Positions 17,181-25,590 of a DNA stretch of 26,345 nucleotides are shown in pieces. The stretch spans positions 1-26,345 of the IMG/VR virus record IMGVR_UViG_3300017771_000088; one strand, given 5' to 3'. Position 1 is the stretch's first letter; the number at the start of each line of letters is the position of its first letter. This DNA is from a virus. A program made the translations under genes and the position numbers. The notes beneath the pieces are model-generated. The model was not told the DNA's origin. It saw only the letters and a program-made list of their open reading frames with translations, and ran no database searches.

Positions 17181-20100
17181 ATGGCTCAGCAAACCAACCT
17201 TAACGTTTCACCATATTTTGATGATTTCGATCCGAACGATAATTATCAAAAGATTCTTTTCAAGCCTGGTTATCCTGTACAAGCAAGAGAATTAACAGGT
17301 CTTCAGTCTATATTACAGAATCAAATTGAAAAATTTGGTCAACATTTTTTCAAAGAGGGTGCAAAAGTAATACCAGGTAACACTGCATATTCCTCTGAGT
17401 ATTTTGCTGTAGAGTTAAATAATAGTCATTTAGGAGTTCCTGTAGAATTTTATATTGATCAATTAATTGATAGAAAGATAATTGGAGCAACAACTGGAGT
17501 AACAGCGATAATTAAACAGGTTCTCATGTCTGAGAATAGTGAGAATGGTAATTTAACACTGTATATCTCATACATGTCATCTGGTGTATCAGATAGTACT
17601 ATTAAAGTTTTTGCTGATGGTGAATTATTAATAGCAGATAGTGATATTGTCTCAGGCCCTCAAAATAATGCATTTATACCTACAGGTGAATCATTTGCTT
17701 CTTGTATTGCAAACAATGCAACGTCAACTGCTGCATCTTTTTCAATATCTAATGGTGTGTATTTTATAAGAGGTAATTTTGTTCAGGTTCAAGATGAAAC
17801 TATTGTTTTATCACAATATACAAATACTCCTAGTGCTAGGATTGGTTTAAGAATAGATGAAGATATAATCAATGCTGATGAGGATGAGACATTAGCAGAC
17901 AACTCAAAAGGATTTAACAACTATGCTGCACCAGGTGCTGATCGTTTAAAAATTTCAGCTAATTTGTTTGCTAAACCATTAGATGACTTTAATGATTCTA
18001 ATTTCGTTGAATTGGCAGTAATTGAAAATGGTGCATTAAAATCTCAAATTAAAAATACTAATTACAGTTTCATTAAAGATGAATTAGCTCGTAGAACATA
18101 TGCTGAGTCTGGTGATTATGTAATTAAGAGTTTTAATATCTCTATGAGAGATTCTTTAAATAACAATGTTGATAATAATGGAGTATATCAGTCTGGTCAA
18201 TTTACTCAAGGTGGAACAATAGCATCAGATGATCTTGCTTTATATCAAGTCTCACCAGGTAAAGCATTTATAAAAGGATATGAGGTTGAAACTATTAGTT
18301 CAACATATATTGACGCTCCAAAAACAAGAACATCAAAAACATTAGAAAATCAAGGAGTTGCATATAAAACAGGAAATTCGTTAAGACTTAACAATGTCAA
18401 AGGTGCACCTGAAGTTGGGATTGGTAATACTTATATTGTTAGTTTAAGAGACCAAAGAGGTGGTGATAATTCATTTAAGATAGCAGGAAGTGAAATTGGT
18501 ATGGCTAGAGTCTATGATTTTGCTCTAGAATCAGGTTCATATTCAACATCCAATTCTGCTGTGAATGAATGGGATACTTCACTTTATGATGTTCAATTAT
18601 TTACAAAAATTACCTTAAACGAACCAGACACATTTACTATACCAACTCAAATTAAAGGAAAATATAGTGGTGCTACAGGATTTTTAGTAAATGCTGTTAC
18701 GAATAGCACATCTTTAGATGTATATGATGTAACTGGTAAGTTTATAGTAAATGAACCGTATGAAATAAATGGAACTGCTAATAATCGTGTTGCAACTGCA
18801 GTAACATCTCATGGAATACAAGATGTTAAATCAATTTATGGTGGCCCTTCAGCATCTATTGGGCCAGGTGTTGTTGGTGCTGCGAAAAGTTTTTCTGGTG
18901 ATATATTACAAAGACCAGTTCTTAGTTTTGGAAGTGGGTCAGTTACTTCTAAAAATGGATCCACAGGTTTTAGTACCATAACAAGTTCAAACCCATTATT
19001 TCCAAGTTCATTAAAAGTTGGAAATCTACTAAGATTTGGTTTGGGAAATAATGATCCAAGTTTTGCAAGAGTTACTGAAGTAGGAACAAGTTCTGTTACT
19101 GTTACTGGTGTTTCAACTGTGACTGGTGTTTGTGGAGGTTTACCAACATCAACTGGAACAAATAATCCATCAACTGTTTCTGATCTAACATTAATAACAA
19201 GCCCATTAGAAAGATCTACAGATAGTCAATTATATTCTCTAATGCCAAAAGCATTTATTTCAGATGTTGATCTTTCAAGTTCTACTCTAACTATTAGAAA
19301 ACAATTTAGTGTTAATGTTTCATTAAATGCCAATACTGGATTGGGTCAATTATCATCTGCAGTAACTGCAGGTACAAATGAAACATTCTTACCTTTTGAC
19401 GAAGAAAGATATGTCTTTATGAGATCTGATGGAACAACTGTTTCTTTATCTGATGAAATGTTTACTTTTTCTACAGGAGGAACAGTTTTACAGATAAGAG
19501 GATTAGGAGCAGCAGATACAGGAGCGACATTAATTGCAACTCTTACAAAATCTAAACCATCTGCTAAAGTAAAACAATTAAATCGTGTAAATTCAATAGT
19601 AGTTAATTATTCTAAAGATACTGCATCTGGTGTTGGTGGAACAACATTAAATGATGGATTAACAACTGGTAATTTCCCAATAGGAACAAGGGTTCAAGAT
19701 CAAAAAATAGTTTTAAATAACGCAGATATCGTTAGCATTCATGGTATTTTTGAATCTAATGATACATCTGAAGCATCTGCACCCAAAATGACGCTGACTT
19801 CTTTGAATGGCCCTTCTGGAAAGGCAACAGATTTAATTATAGGTGAAAAAGTTATTGGTCAAAATAGTGGTGCTGTAGCTATTGTTGCTGAAATTATATC
19901 AGATAGTCAAATTACATACATTACTAAAAATGAAACAGCATTTGAAGAGGGTGAAATTGTAGAATTTGAAGAAACAACAGTTCAAGGTTTAATAACCACT
20001 TTAGATAATCCTAGCCGAAATATATCTTCAAATTATACCTTTACTACAGGTCAAAGAAGCAGTTTCTATGATTATGGATTTATTACTAAAAGAGTAAATG

Positions 20101-23100
20101 CAAAAGAACCTAAGAAGCAATTAAAAATATATTTTAAAAATGGATATTATGATTCTACTGATGGAGGTGATGTCACAGTAAAAAATTCTTATAATAGTTG
20201 GGATTATAGTAGAGAAATTCCTATGATTAATGGGGAGTATGTGACTGATACTTTAGATATAAGACCAAAAGTAGATACTTATACAGTTCTTGAAAATGTA
20301 AGATCTCCATTTGAATTCAAAGGTAGATCATTTACTGCTTCTGGAAGTTCTGCTGCAAACATATTAGCATCTGATGAATCAATTAATCTTACTTTCTCTC
20401 ATTTTGTTGGAAGATTAGATAGAATTTTCTTAGATAAAACTGGAAGATTTCAAGTTAAATATGGAGATCCATCAGAAAAAAGAGAAAGACCAACTGGAGT
20501 TGATGATGCAATAGAGATTGCAACTATTCTTTTACCTCCATTTCTATTCTCGACCAAACAAGCTAAAATAGACTTTTTGAAATATAAAAGATATAGAATG
20601 TCAGATATTGGGGATCTTGAGCAAAGAATTAAAAATCTAGAATATTATACATCTTTGTCTATGCTTGAGACACAGACATCAAATCTATTTGTTCCTGATG
20701 CTGATGGATTAAATAAATTTAAATCTGGATTCTTCGTTGATAATTTTACATCACTTAAAACACAGGAGACTAATGGATTTAAAGTAAAATGTAGTTTAGA
20801 TCCTTCTAATAATGAATTAAGACCACAGCATTATTGTACTTCTGTTGATCTAATGCCAGGCCCTGTAGAGGGTGTTGATGTTGGAGTTGATCGTGCTTTT
20901 CTTGCTGCAGAAGGAACAAATATACAAAAACAAAGTGATGTTGTCACTCTCGCATATACTGAAACTGAGTGGTTAAGTCAACAGTTTGCAACTAGAACAG
21001 AAAGTGTTACACCATTCTTAGTTAGTTTCTGGCAAGCAACTGTTAAATTATCTCCATCAACAGATACATGGACAGACACAGCAAGACTTGAAGCAAAAAT
21101 AATTCAACAAGAAGGTAACTTTGCTGGTATTATGGCACAAGCCATGCAAGAATTTGGAGTTGATCCACAAACTGGGTTAGCACCAACTCAATGGAATTCT
21201 TGGGAAACATCATGGGTTGGTCAAGAGCAAGTAGATCGTAAACAACAAAGACAGGAAACAAGCACAGTAACTGAAGAAGAGATTATTAAAGCAGGTTGGA
21301 TTAATGGTGGTAGAAGTGTTAACCACTCAGTAATGCATGATACAACCACAACAACCACTTTTGAAGATACGATTAGAGATACTTTTAGGGTTGATAATCA
21401 AGTTAGAACTGGAACTAGAAAAGTTGTTACGGAACAGTTTGATAACGAATCTATTGGAGATAGAGTTGTAAGTCGTGATGTTATTACTAACATGCGTTCA
21501 AGAAATATAGAAGTTAGAGTTACAAAATGTAAACAACTTACACAGTTATATGGATTCTTTGACGGAGTTCATGTAACAAAATATATGACTCCTAAATTGA
21601 CGGAAATCACAATGGAGACTGGAACTTTCCAAGTTGGAGAGACTGTCAGAGGAAAACTACCAACTGCTGGTAATCCTGCTGAAGGAACAGATGTTCCTGC
21701 AATTAGATTTAGAGTAGCACAAGCAAATCATAGATCAGGGCCATATAATGCTCCAACAGAAGTCTTTGCTAAAAATCCTTATGTCTCTCAAGTTGGTGCA
21801 TCTGGTCTCGAAACATTCTTAGGAACACCAGGTGTTGTTCAATTAGCATCTACTAATGATGGTGCTACAAATATGCCAGCAACATATTCTTCAACTTCTA
21901 CTATATTAAATATTGATACAAAATCAATGAGTGATCAAGCTCAAGGAGATTATTATGGATATGCAGCAACTGGAATGGAACTTGTAGGAGAAACGAGTGG
22001 TGCAACAGCTGTTATTTCAAATAGAAGATTAATTTCTGATCTTGGTGCTAATTTAATTGCTAGTTTTTATATTCCAAATCCAAACAGTGGTAATCATCCA
22101 AAATTTGAGACAGGAACAAAAACACTTACAATGATTGACAATGTAACTAATGATCAAGAAAATACAGATACATTTGGTGAAGATAATTATACTGCTTCTG
22201 GAACATTAGAAACAGTTCAAGAGAATATTATTTCTACTCGAAATGCTATTCTCCAAACTAAACCAACTAAAGAAGAAAAGCAAATTAGGCAACTAACAGG
22301 AACATCTGTTATGAAAACTGAGGCTATCAGCACATCTGAGAATGTAAGTAGTAGAGATGTTTGGTATGATCCATTAGCACAATCTTTCCAAGTTACTGAT
22401 AGTGGTGGTATATTCATTACTAGTTGTGATGTTTACTTCCAAAGTAAGGATGATATGGATATTCCAATGACATTCCAAATCCGCACAATGGAAGGTGGAG
22501 TTCCAACACAAAAGATTTTACCATTCTCTGAAATAATTTTATCTCCAGATCTAATTAATATTTCTACAAATGGAACTGTTGCAACTAGATTTACATTTGA
22601 AGCACCTGTGTATCTTGAGGGAGATAATACAGAGTATGCAATATGTTTAGCATCATGGTCAACCAAATATAAAGTATTCATATCAAGAGTTGGTGAATCC
22701 GATCTATTGACTGATGAATTTATATCGCAACAACCATACCTAGGATCACTATTCAAATCACAAAATGCTTCTACTTGGGATGCTTCACAGTGGGAAGATC
22801 TTAAATTTGTAATTAATAAAGCGGTATTTGAAACTACTGGATCAATGGAGATATATAATCCAATTTTATCTGAAGGTAATCAGCAAGTTGCAAAACTAAG
22901 ACCAAATTCAATTAATATAAACTCGAAACGAGTTAGACTTGGTATTGGAACTTCATTAGCAGATACTGTTCTTACGTTAGGTAATACGGTTAATCAATTA
23001 GGATTTAATGATGGTGATACTACTCACACTGCTGCATCAAACGCAAGTGGTAACTTTGTAGGTAGTGCTGGAATAGGAACGGGTAATATGGGTATCGTAA

Positions 23101-24926
23101 ATGCAGGCTTAGGATATACTCCTGCATCTGGAACATTTGATTATGTTGGAGTTGCTCTTTCTAATGTAACTGCTGGTGGTGATTTCATGACAGCAGATAT
23201 AAGAGTTACTGATGGTGTTGTTGCTATAGCGACAATTAGATCTTCTGGTAGTGGATTCCAACGAGGTGATGTTCTTGGTATAGGAACAATTACTGCGTCA
23301 GATGGAAGTGCTGTACCTGGTAGAAACGCAAGACTATCTGTTGTTTCAATCGGAAGCACAGAGGAGTTGATATTAGATGGTGTTCAAGGAGATTTTGCTC
23401 TCAATGGAAGATTAACGTATACGCATCCAATTACTGGATTAACAACATCACTGAATACAACAGTTGGTTCTTCCAATACAAGTGCTAGAATCACTACGTT
23501 GAAGAAAATTACAGAGGTAAGTGATGGATTACATTTCACTGTTGATCATAGAAATCATGGTATGCATCATGAAACAAATAGAGTAACAATATCTGATGCA
23601 GAATCTGATGTAATTCCAACAAAATTATCATTACCATATGGTTCAAGTTCAACTTCAACAATATCTGTTGTCAGCACTGATAATTTTACAACATATGAAA
23701 ACGTTGCTGTTGGAGCAACAAACCCAGGCCTATTGCAAATAGGTGATGAAGTAATCAAATATACAGGTGCTTCTAGTGGATCAATCACAGGTATAACAAG
23801 AGGAAATAATGCGAAAGGATATATCAAAGGATCTCCTGTTCGTAAGTATGAATTGGGTGGCGTATCTCTTGCAAGAATTAATAGAACTCATTTACTAAGT
23901 GAAATTACTGATAGAGATCCAAACCCGATTACATTTGATAGTTATACTATAAAAATTGATACAAGCGATTTAACTTCTGCACAAACTGGTTTACCATTCG
24001 CAGCACCAAATAGGCAGAGTGACTCAAGTGCAACTAGTAATCCAAAATTATATTTTAATGAAACCAAATCTGTTGGTGGTTATGATACCCATGCAACACA
24101 AAATATACCATTCCAGATTATTTCACCAAATATCAGCCACGTGACTGTTCCTGGTACTACAGTGTCTGCTGCTATGAAAACAATATCAGCATCAAGTCTT
24201 GGTAATGGAATGGGTCAAGGATCTGATTTACCTTTCTTAGATAAGGGAAGTGAAACTATAACTTTAAATAAATCAAATTATTTAAATTCTCCTAGAATGA
24301 TTGCATCCAGAATCAATGAAACAAATAATAGTGTTACTCAAAACTTCTCTGGTGATAGATCATTTAATATGACACTTACTTTAGAATCAAGTAATCCTAA
24401 TTTATCTCCTGTAGTGGATTTACAAAGAATGAGTGCAATTTTAGTATCAAACAGAGTTGATGCTCCAATTTCAAACTATAAAACTGATTCTAGAGTTAAT
24501 ACTGTATTTGATGATCCTACATCATGCCAATATCTTTCTAGAGAAAATAGTTTAGCAAACTCTGCTTCATCGATTAAAGTATTAATTGATGCTCATATTA
24601 ATGAATACTCTGATATAAGAGCATTTTATGCAATTAGTGCTACTCCTAACTTTGATCCAATATTTGAACCATTCCCTGGCTACAAAAACTTAAATGATCA
24701 AGGTCAGGTGATTAGTGCTGCTGAAAGTGATGGTTTGCCTGATAGACTTATTCCTAAGACTGATGTTGGAGGATTTAAGAGTAATGAGGTGACATTTAAA
24801 GAATATGAATTTAACATAGATGATCTTCCAGCATTCAAGTATTATAGATTTAAATTTGTTCTAACATCTACAAATCAAGTATATGTTCCTAGAGTTTCTA
24901 ATCTAAGAGTTATTACTTTAGCATAA
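17181..24926 (+). CDS. Giant virion structural protein, DUF4815-type
   Basis: The 2581 residues begin with a recognisable DUF4815-type N-terminus: NYQKILFKPGYPVQARELTG, then LQSILQNQIEKFGQHFFKEG, residues about 22-61. Later family-like marks are FTTGQRSSFYDYGF near 953-966, a helical, probably coiled-coil piece DIGDLEQRIKNLEYYTSLSM near 1139-1158, and a conserved block WYDPLAQSFQVTDSGGIF near 1727-1744, followed by VYFQSKDDMDIPM, PYLGSLFKSQN and DLKFVINKAVF (to about 1885). Further modules: 'SGA' units near 97, 489, 887 and 1600; a GxGY unit near 1970-2037; an H-type unit (VDHRNHGMHHETNRVTI) near 2120; and an 'IDNEI...RG' unit near 2150-2235. The C-terminal 280 residues look like a separate domain (FDSYTIKIDTSDL). 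It fills the T4 gp9-to-wac interval between gp8 and gp13. I infer an outer baseplate or fibre-anchoring role; the exact T4 counterpart is unclear. Confidence 0.85.
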   Translation: MAQQTNLNVSPYFDDFDPNDNYQKILFKPGYPVQARELTGLQSILQNQIEKFGQHFFKEGAKVIPGNTAYSSEYFAVELNNSHLGVPVEFYIDQLIDRKIIGATTGVTAIIKQVLMSENSENGNLTLYISYMSSGVSDSTIKVFADGELLIADSDIVSGPQNNAFIPTGESFASCIANNATSTAASFSISNGVYFIRGNFVQVQDETIVLSQYTNTPSARIGLRIDEDIINADEDETLADNSKGFNNYAAPGADRLKISANLFAKPLDDFNDSNFVELAVIENGALKSQIKNTNYSFIKDELARRTYAESGDYVIKSFNISMRDSLNNNVDNNGVYQSGQFTQGGTIASDDLALYQVSPGKAFIKGYEVETISSTYIDAPKTRTSKTLENQGVAYKTGNSLRLNNVKGAPEVGIGNTYIVSLRDQRGGDNSFKIAGSEIGMARVYDFALESGSYSTSNSAVNEWDTSLYDVQLFTKITLNEPDTFTIPTQIKGKYSGATGFLVNAVTNSTSLDVYDVTGKFIVNEPYEINGTANNRVATAVTSHGIQDVKSIYGGPSASIGPGVVGAAKSFSGDILQRPVLSFGSGSVTSKNGSTGFSTITSSNPLFPSSLKVGNLLRFGLGNNDPSFARVTEVGTSSVTVTGVSTVTGVCGGLPTSTGTNNPSTVSDLTLITSPLERSTDSQLYSLMPKAFISDVDLSSSTLTIRKQFSVNVSLNANTGLGQLSSAVTAGTNETFLPFDEERYVFMRSDGTTVSLSDEMFTFSTGGTVLQIRGLGAADTGATLIATLTKSKPSAKVKQLNRVNSIVVNYSKDTASGVGGTTLNDGLTTGNFPIGTRVQDQKIVLNNADIVSIHGIFESNDTSEASAPKMTLTSLNGPSGKATDLIIGEKVIGQNSGAVAIVAEIISDSQITYITKNETAFEEGEIVEFEETTVQGLITTLDNPSRNISSNYTFTTGQRSSFYDYGFITKRVNAKEPKKQLKIYFKNGYYDSTDGGDVTVKNSYNSWDYSREIPMINGEYVTDTLDIRPKVDTYTVLENVRSPFEFKGRSFTASGSSAANILASDESINLTFSHFVGRLDRIFLDKTGRFQVKYGDPSEKRERPTGVDDAIEIATILLPPFLFSTKQAKIDFLKYKRYRMSDIGDLEQRIKNLEYYTSLSMLETQTSNLFVPDADGLNKFKSGFFVDNFTSLKTQETNGFKVKCSLDPSNNELRPQHYCTSVDLMPGPVEGVDVGVDRAFLAAEGTNIQKQSDVVTLAYTETEWLSQQFATRTESVTPFLVSFWQATVKLSPSTDTWTDTARLEAKIIQQEGNFAGIMAQAMQEFGVDPQTGLAPTQWNSWETSWVGQEQVDRKQQRQETSTVTEEEIIKAGWINGGRSVNHSVMHDTTTTTTFEDTIRDTFRVDNQVRTGTRKVVTEQFDNESIGDRVVSRDVITNMRSRNIEVRVTKCKQLTQLYGFFDGVHVTKYMTPKLTEITMETGTFQVGETVRGKLPTAGNPAEGTDVPAIRFRVAQANHRSGPYNAPTEVFAKNPYVSQVGASGLETFLGTPGVVQLASTNDGATNMPATYSSTSTILNIDTKSMSDQAQGDYYGYAATGMELVGETSGATAVISNRRLISDLGANLIASFYIPNPNSGNHPKFETGTKTLTMIDNVTNDQENTDTFGEDNYTASGTLETVQENIISTRNAILQTKPTKEEKQIRQLTGTSVMKTEAISTSENVSSRDVWYDPLAQSFQVTDSGGIFITSCDVYFQSKDDMDIPMTFQIRTMEGGVPTQKILPFSEIILSPDLINISTNGTVATRFTFEAPVYLEGDNTEYAICLASWSTKYKVFISRVGESDLLTDEFISQQPYLGSLFKSQNASTWDASQWEDLKFVINKAVFETTGSMEIYNPILSEGNQQVAKLRPNSININSKRVRLGIGTSLADTVLTLGNTVNQLGFNDGDTTHTAASNASGNFVGSAGIGTGNMGIVNAGLGYTPASGTFDYVGVALSNVTAGGDFMTADIRVTDGVVAIATIRSSGSGFQRGDVLGIGTITASDGSAVPGRNARLSVVSIGSTEELILDGVQGDFALNGRLTYTHPITGLTTSLNTTVGSSNTSARITTLKKITEVSDGLHFTVDHRNHGMHHETNRVTISDAESDVIPTKLSLPYGSSSTSTISVVSTDNFTTYENVAVGATNPGLLQIGDEVIKYTGASSGSITGITRGNNAKGYIKGSPVRKYELGGVSLARINRTHLLSEITDRDPNPITFDSYTIKIDTSDLTSAQTGLPFAAPNRQSDSSATSNPKLYFNETKSVGGYDTHATQNIPFQIISPNISHVTVPGTTVSAAMKTISASSLGNGMGQGSDLPFLDKGSETITLNKSNYLNSPRMIASRINETNNSVTQNFSGDRSFNMTLTLESSNPNLSPVVDLQRMSAILVSNRVDAPISNYKTDSRVNTVFDDPTSCQYLSRENSLANSASSIKVLIDAHINEYSDIRAFYAISATPNFDPIFEPFPGYKNLNDQGQVISAAESDGLPDRLIPKTDVGGFKSNEVTFKEYEFNIDDLPAFKYYRFKFVLTSTNQVYVPRVSNLRVITLA
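17470..17640 (+). repeat. 'SGA' module, copy 1, in giant 2
   Basis: Encodes DRKIIGATTGVTAIIKQVLM, followed by a strand pair (LTLYISYMSSG) and FADGELL. The unit is 'G..i.G.tSGa.a.v......L.v......F..GE'. Confidence 0.6.
18645..18780 (+). repeat. 'SGA' module, copy 2, in giant 2
   Basis: Encodes QIKGKYSGATGFLVNAVTNS then SLDVYDVTGKFIVNEPYEIN. It is the clearest copy in this gene. Confidence 0.7.
19840..20010 (+). repeat. 'SGA' module, copy 3, in giant 2
   Basis: Encodes GEKVIGQNSGAVAIVAEIIS then AFEEGEIVEFEETTVQG. The F..GE.v segment matches F.V.EPYEI of copy 2. Confidence 0.7.
21979..22140 (+). repeat. 'SGA' module, copy 4, in giant 2
   Basis: Encodes ELVGETSGATAVISNRRLIS then NLIASFYIPN and a closing segment KFETGTKTLTMID, the last corresponding to F..GE.v of the other copies. 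Confidence 0.68.
23085..23300 (+). repeat. GxGY module in giant 2
   Basis: Encodes MGIVNAGLGYTPASGTFDYV and VVAIATIRSSGSGFQRGDVL. Same unit type as in giant 1 and gp8. Confidence 0.65.
23530..23635 (+). repeat. H-type module in giant 2
   Basis: Encodes HFTVDHRNHGMHHETNRVTI then SDAESDVIPTKLS. It shares the 'strand, NHG, TN.V.I' start of the H/TGE modules of giant 1 and is notably His-rich (five His within 14 residues). Confidence 0.55.
23630..23880 (+). repeat. 'IDNEI...RG' module in giant 2
   Basis: Encodes GLLQIGDEVIKYTGASSGSI then TGITRGNNAKG and SPVRKYELGGVSL. The core GLLxIxxEXIxYTG is nearly the same as copy 1 in giant 1 (GLLKIDNEIITYTG, followed by SFTGCIRGFSG). Confidence 0.75.
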
Positions 24927-25153
24927 TGGCAAAACTTATTCCAGTTGAGGGTAATAATGATTTGGTCAGAGATCCAAACACTGATCAAATCATTAATACT
25001 AATACAAATGCCTATGAGCAGTATGTTAGTCAACGTAGAAAACGTAAACTTGAAAAGGAAAAATCTTTATCTGTTGAAGAAGATCTTGCTAGTTTAAAAA
25101 GTGAAATGAATGAGATCAAATCTCTACTAAAGGAGTTAGTCAATGGCAAATAA
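24926..25153 (+). CDS. Small coiled-coil virion-associated protein, hypothetical
   Basis: The product has 75 residues. The first 30 are polar (IPVEGNNDLVRDPNTDQIIN then TNTNAYEQYV); a basic stretch RRKRKLEKEK follows; the last 25 (LASLKSEMNEIKSLLKEL) show a heptad pattern of Leu, Met and Ile that predicts a short coiled coil. Its ATG overlaps the stop codon of giant 2 by one base (TAATG), which implies translational coupling. It also overlaps the next gene by 11 bases. Similar small proteins occur beside tail genes of T4-like marine phages, but I know no function. A trimeric whisker- or fibre-like connector is a guess from the heptads and the location just upstream of gp13. Confidence 0.8.
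   Translation: MAKLIPVEGNNDLVRDPNTDQIINTNTNAYEQYVSQRRKRKLEKEKSLSVEEDLASLKSEMNEIKSLLKELVNGK
25131..25135 (+). promoter_or_regulatory. Shine-Dalgarno site of the 141-residue gene
   Basis: AGGAG ends seven bases before the ATG at 25143 and lies inside the last codons of the upstream gene. It confirms the start at 25143 despite the 11-base overlap. Confidence 0.75.
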
Positions 25154-25568
25154 AAAAATTACATTTGATCCAGAAGCTGGTGTAGGGTATCCTTGCAATT
25201 TTATTATAAATGGTGGTGCTAACTTTACTGGAACGTTTGAAGTAGTAGATACTTCTAACACTGGATATAATTTTTCAACAACTAATGCTGTTGGTATTGC
25301 TACAACCACTGGGTGGACAGGTTCTTCTCAGATGACAAAAAGTGTTTCTATTGGATCAACTGGTTTTCCTGTAGCAACTTTTTCTGTTGGTATTGATACC
25401 ACTAGTGCCACTGCAGGAAAGATTACAATTTCATTAGGATCAACTGCCACAAGAACTTTAAGTGAAGGTAGATATGTCTATGATGTTATTGTTAGTTCTG
25501 GGGCTACTTTCTATAGAATTGTTGATGGAACAATCTTAGTTCAACCAGGCATTTCATCTGCAATATAA
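25143..25568 (+). CDS. Small beta-rich virion structural protein
   Basis: The product has 141 residues and no cysteine-rich, signal or membrane segments beyond a single Cys near the N-terminus. The layout is an N-terminal strand pair (KITFDPEAGVGYPCNFII then NFTGTFEVVD), a Thr/Ser/Gly-rich middle (VGIATTTGWTG, SIGSTGFP, DTTSATAGKITISL), and a closing block LSEGRYVYDVIVSSGATFYR with IVDGTILVQPG. The closing block resembles the end of small beta-sandwich domains found in phage upper-baseplate proteins (BppU N-terminal type): '..aG.Y.Ydi.......R.l.G.i.V.pg'. This resemblance is from pattern only. It shares the VGIATT/SIGST vocabulary of the giant proteins. It follows a good ribosome binding site and its stop codon lies inside the gp13 late promoter. 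Confidence 0.83.
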   Translation: MANKKITFDPEAGVGYPCNFIINGGANFTGTFEVVDTSNTGYNFSTTNAVGIATTTGWTGSSQMTKSVSIGSTGFPVATFSVGIDTTSATAGKITISLGSTATRTLSEGRYVYDVIVSSGATFYRIVDGTILVQPGISSAI

Positions 25569-25571
25569 ATA
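25564..25571 (+). promoter_or_regulatory. Consensus T4 late promoter upstream of gp13
   Basis: TATAAATA matches the T4 late consensus at all eight bases. It contains the TAA stop codon (25566-25568) of the preceding gene and ends 19 bases before the gp13 ATG. A possible ribosome binding site AGAGG lies at 25576-25580, ten bases from the ATG. Confidence 0.85.
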
Positions 25572-25590
25572 TGATAGAGGTATAGTATAA

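Noticed and set aside
21339-21365. Thr-rich run (HDTTTTTTFED) in giant 2 as a microsatellite or slippage site
   Set aside because: The codons alternate (ACA, ACC, ACA, ACA, ACC, ACT), so there is no simple DNA repeat and the run is too short.
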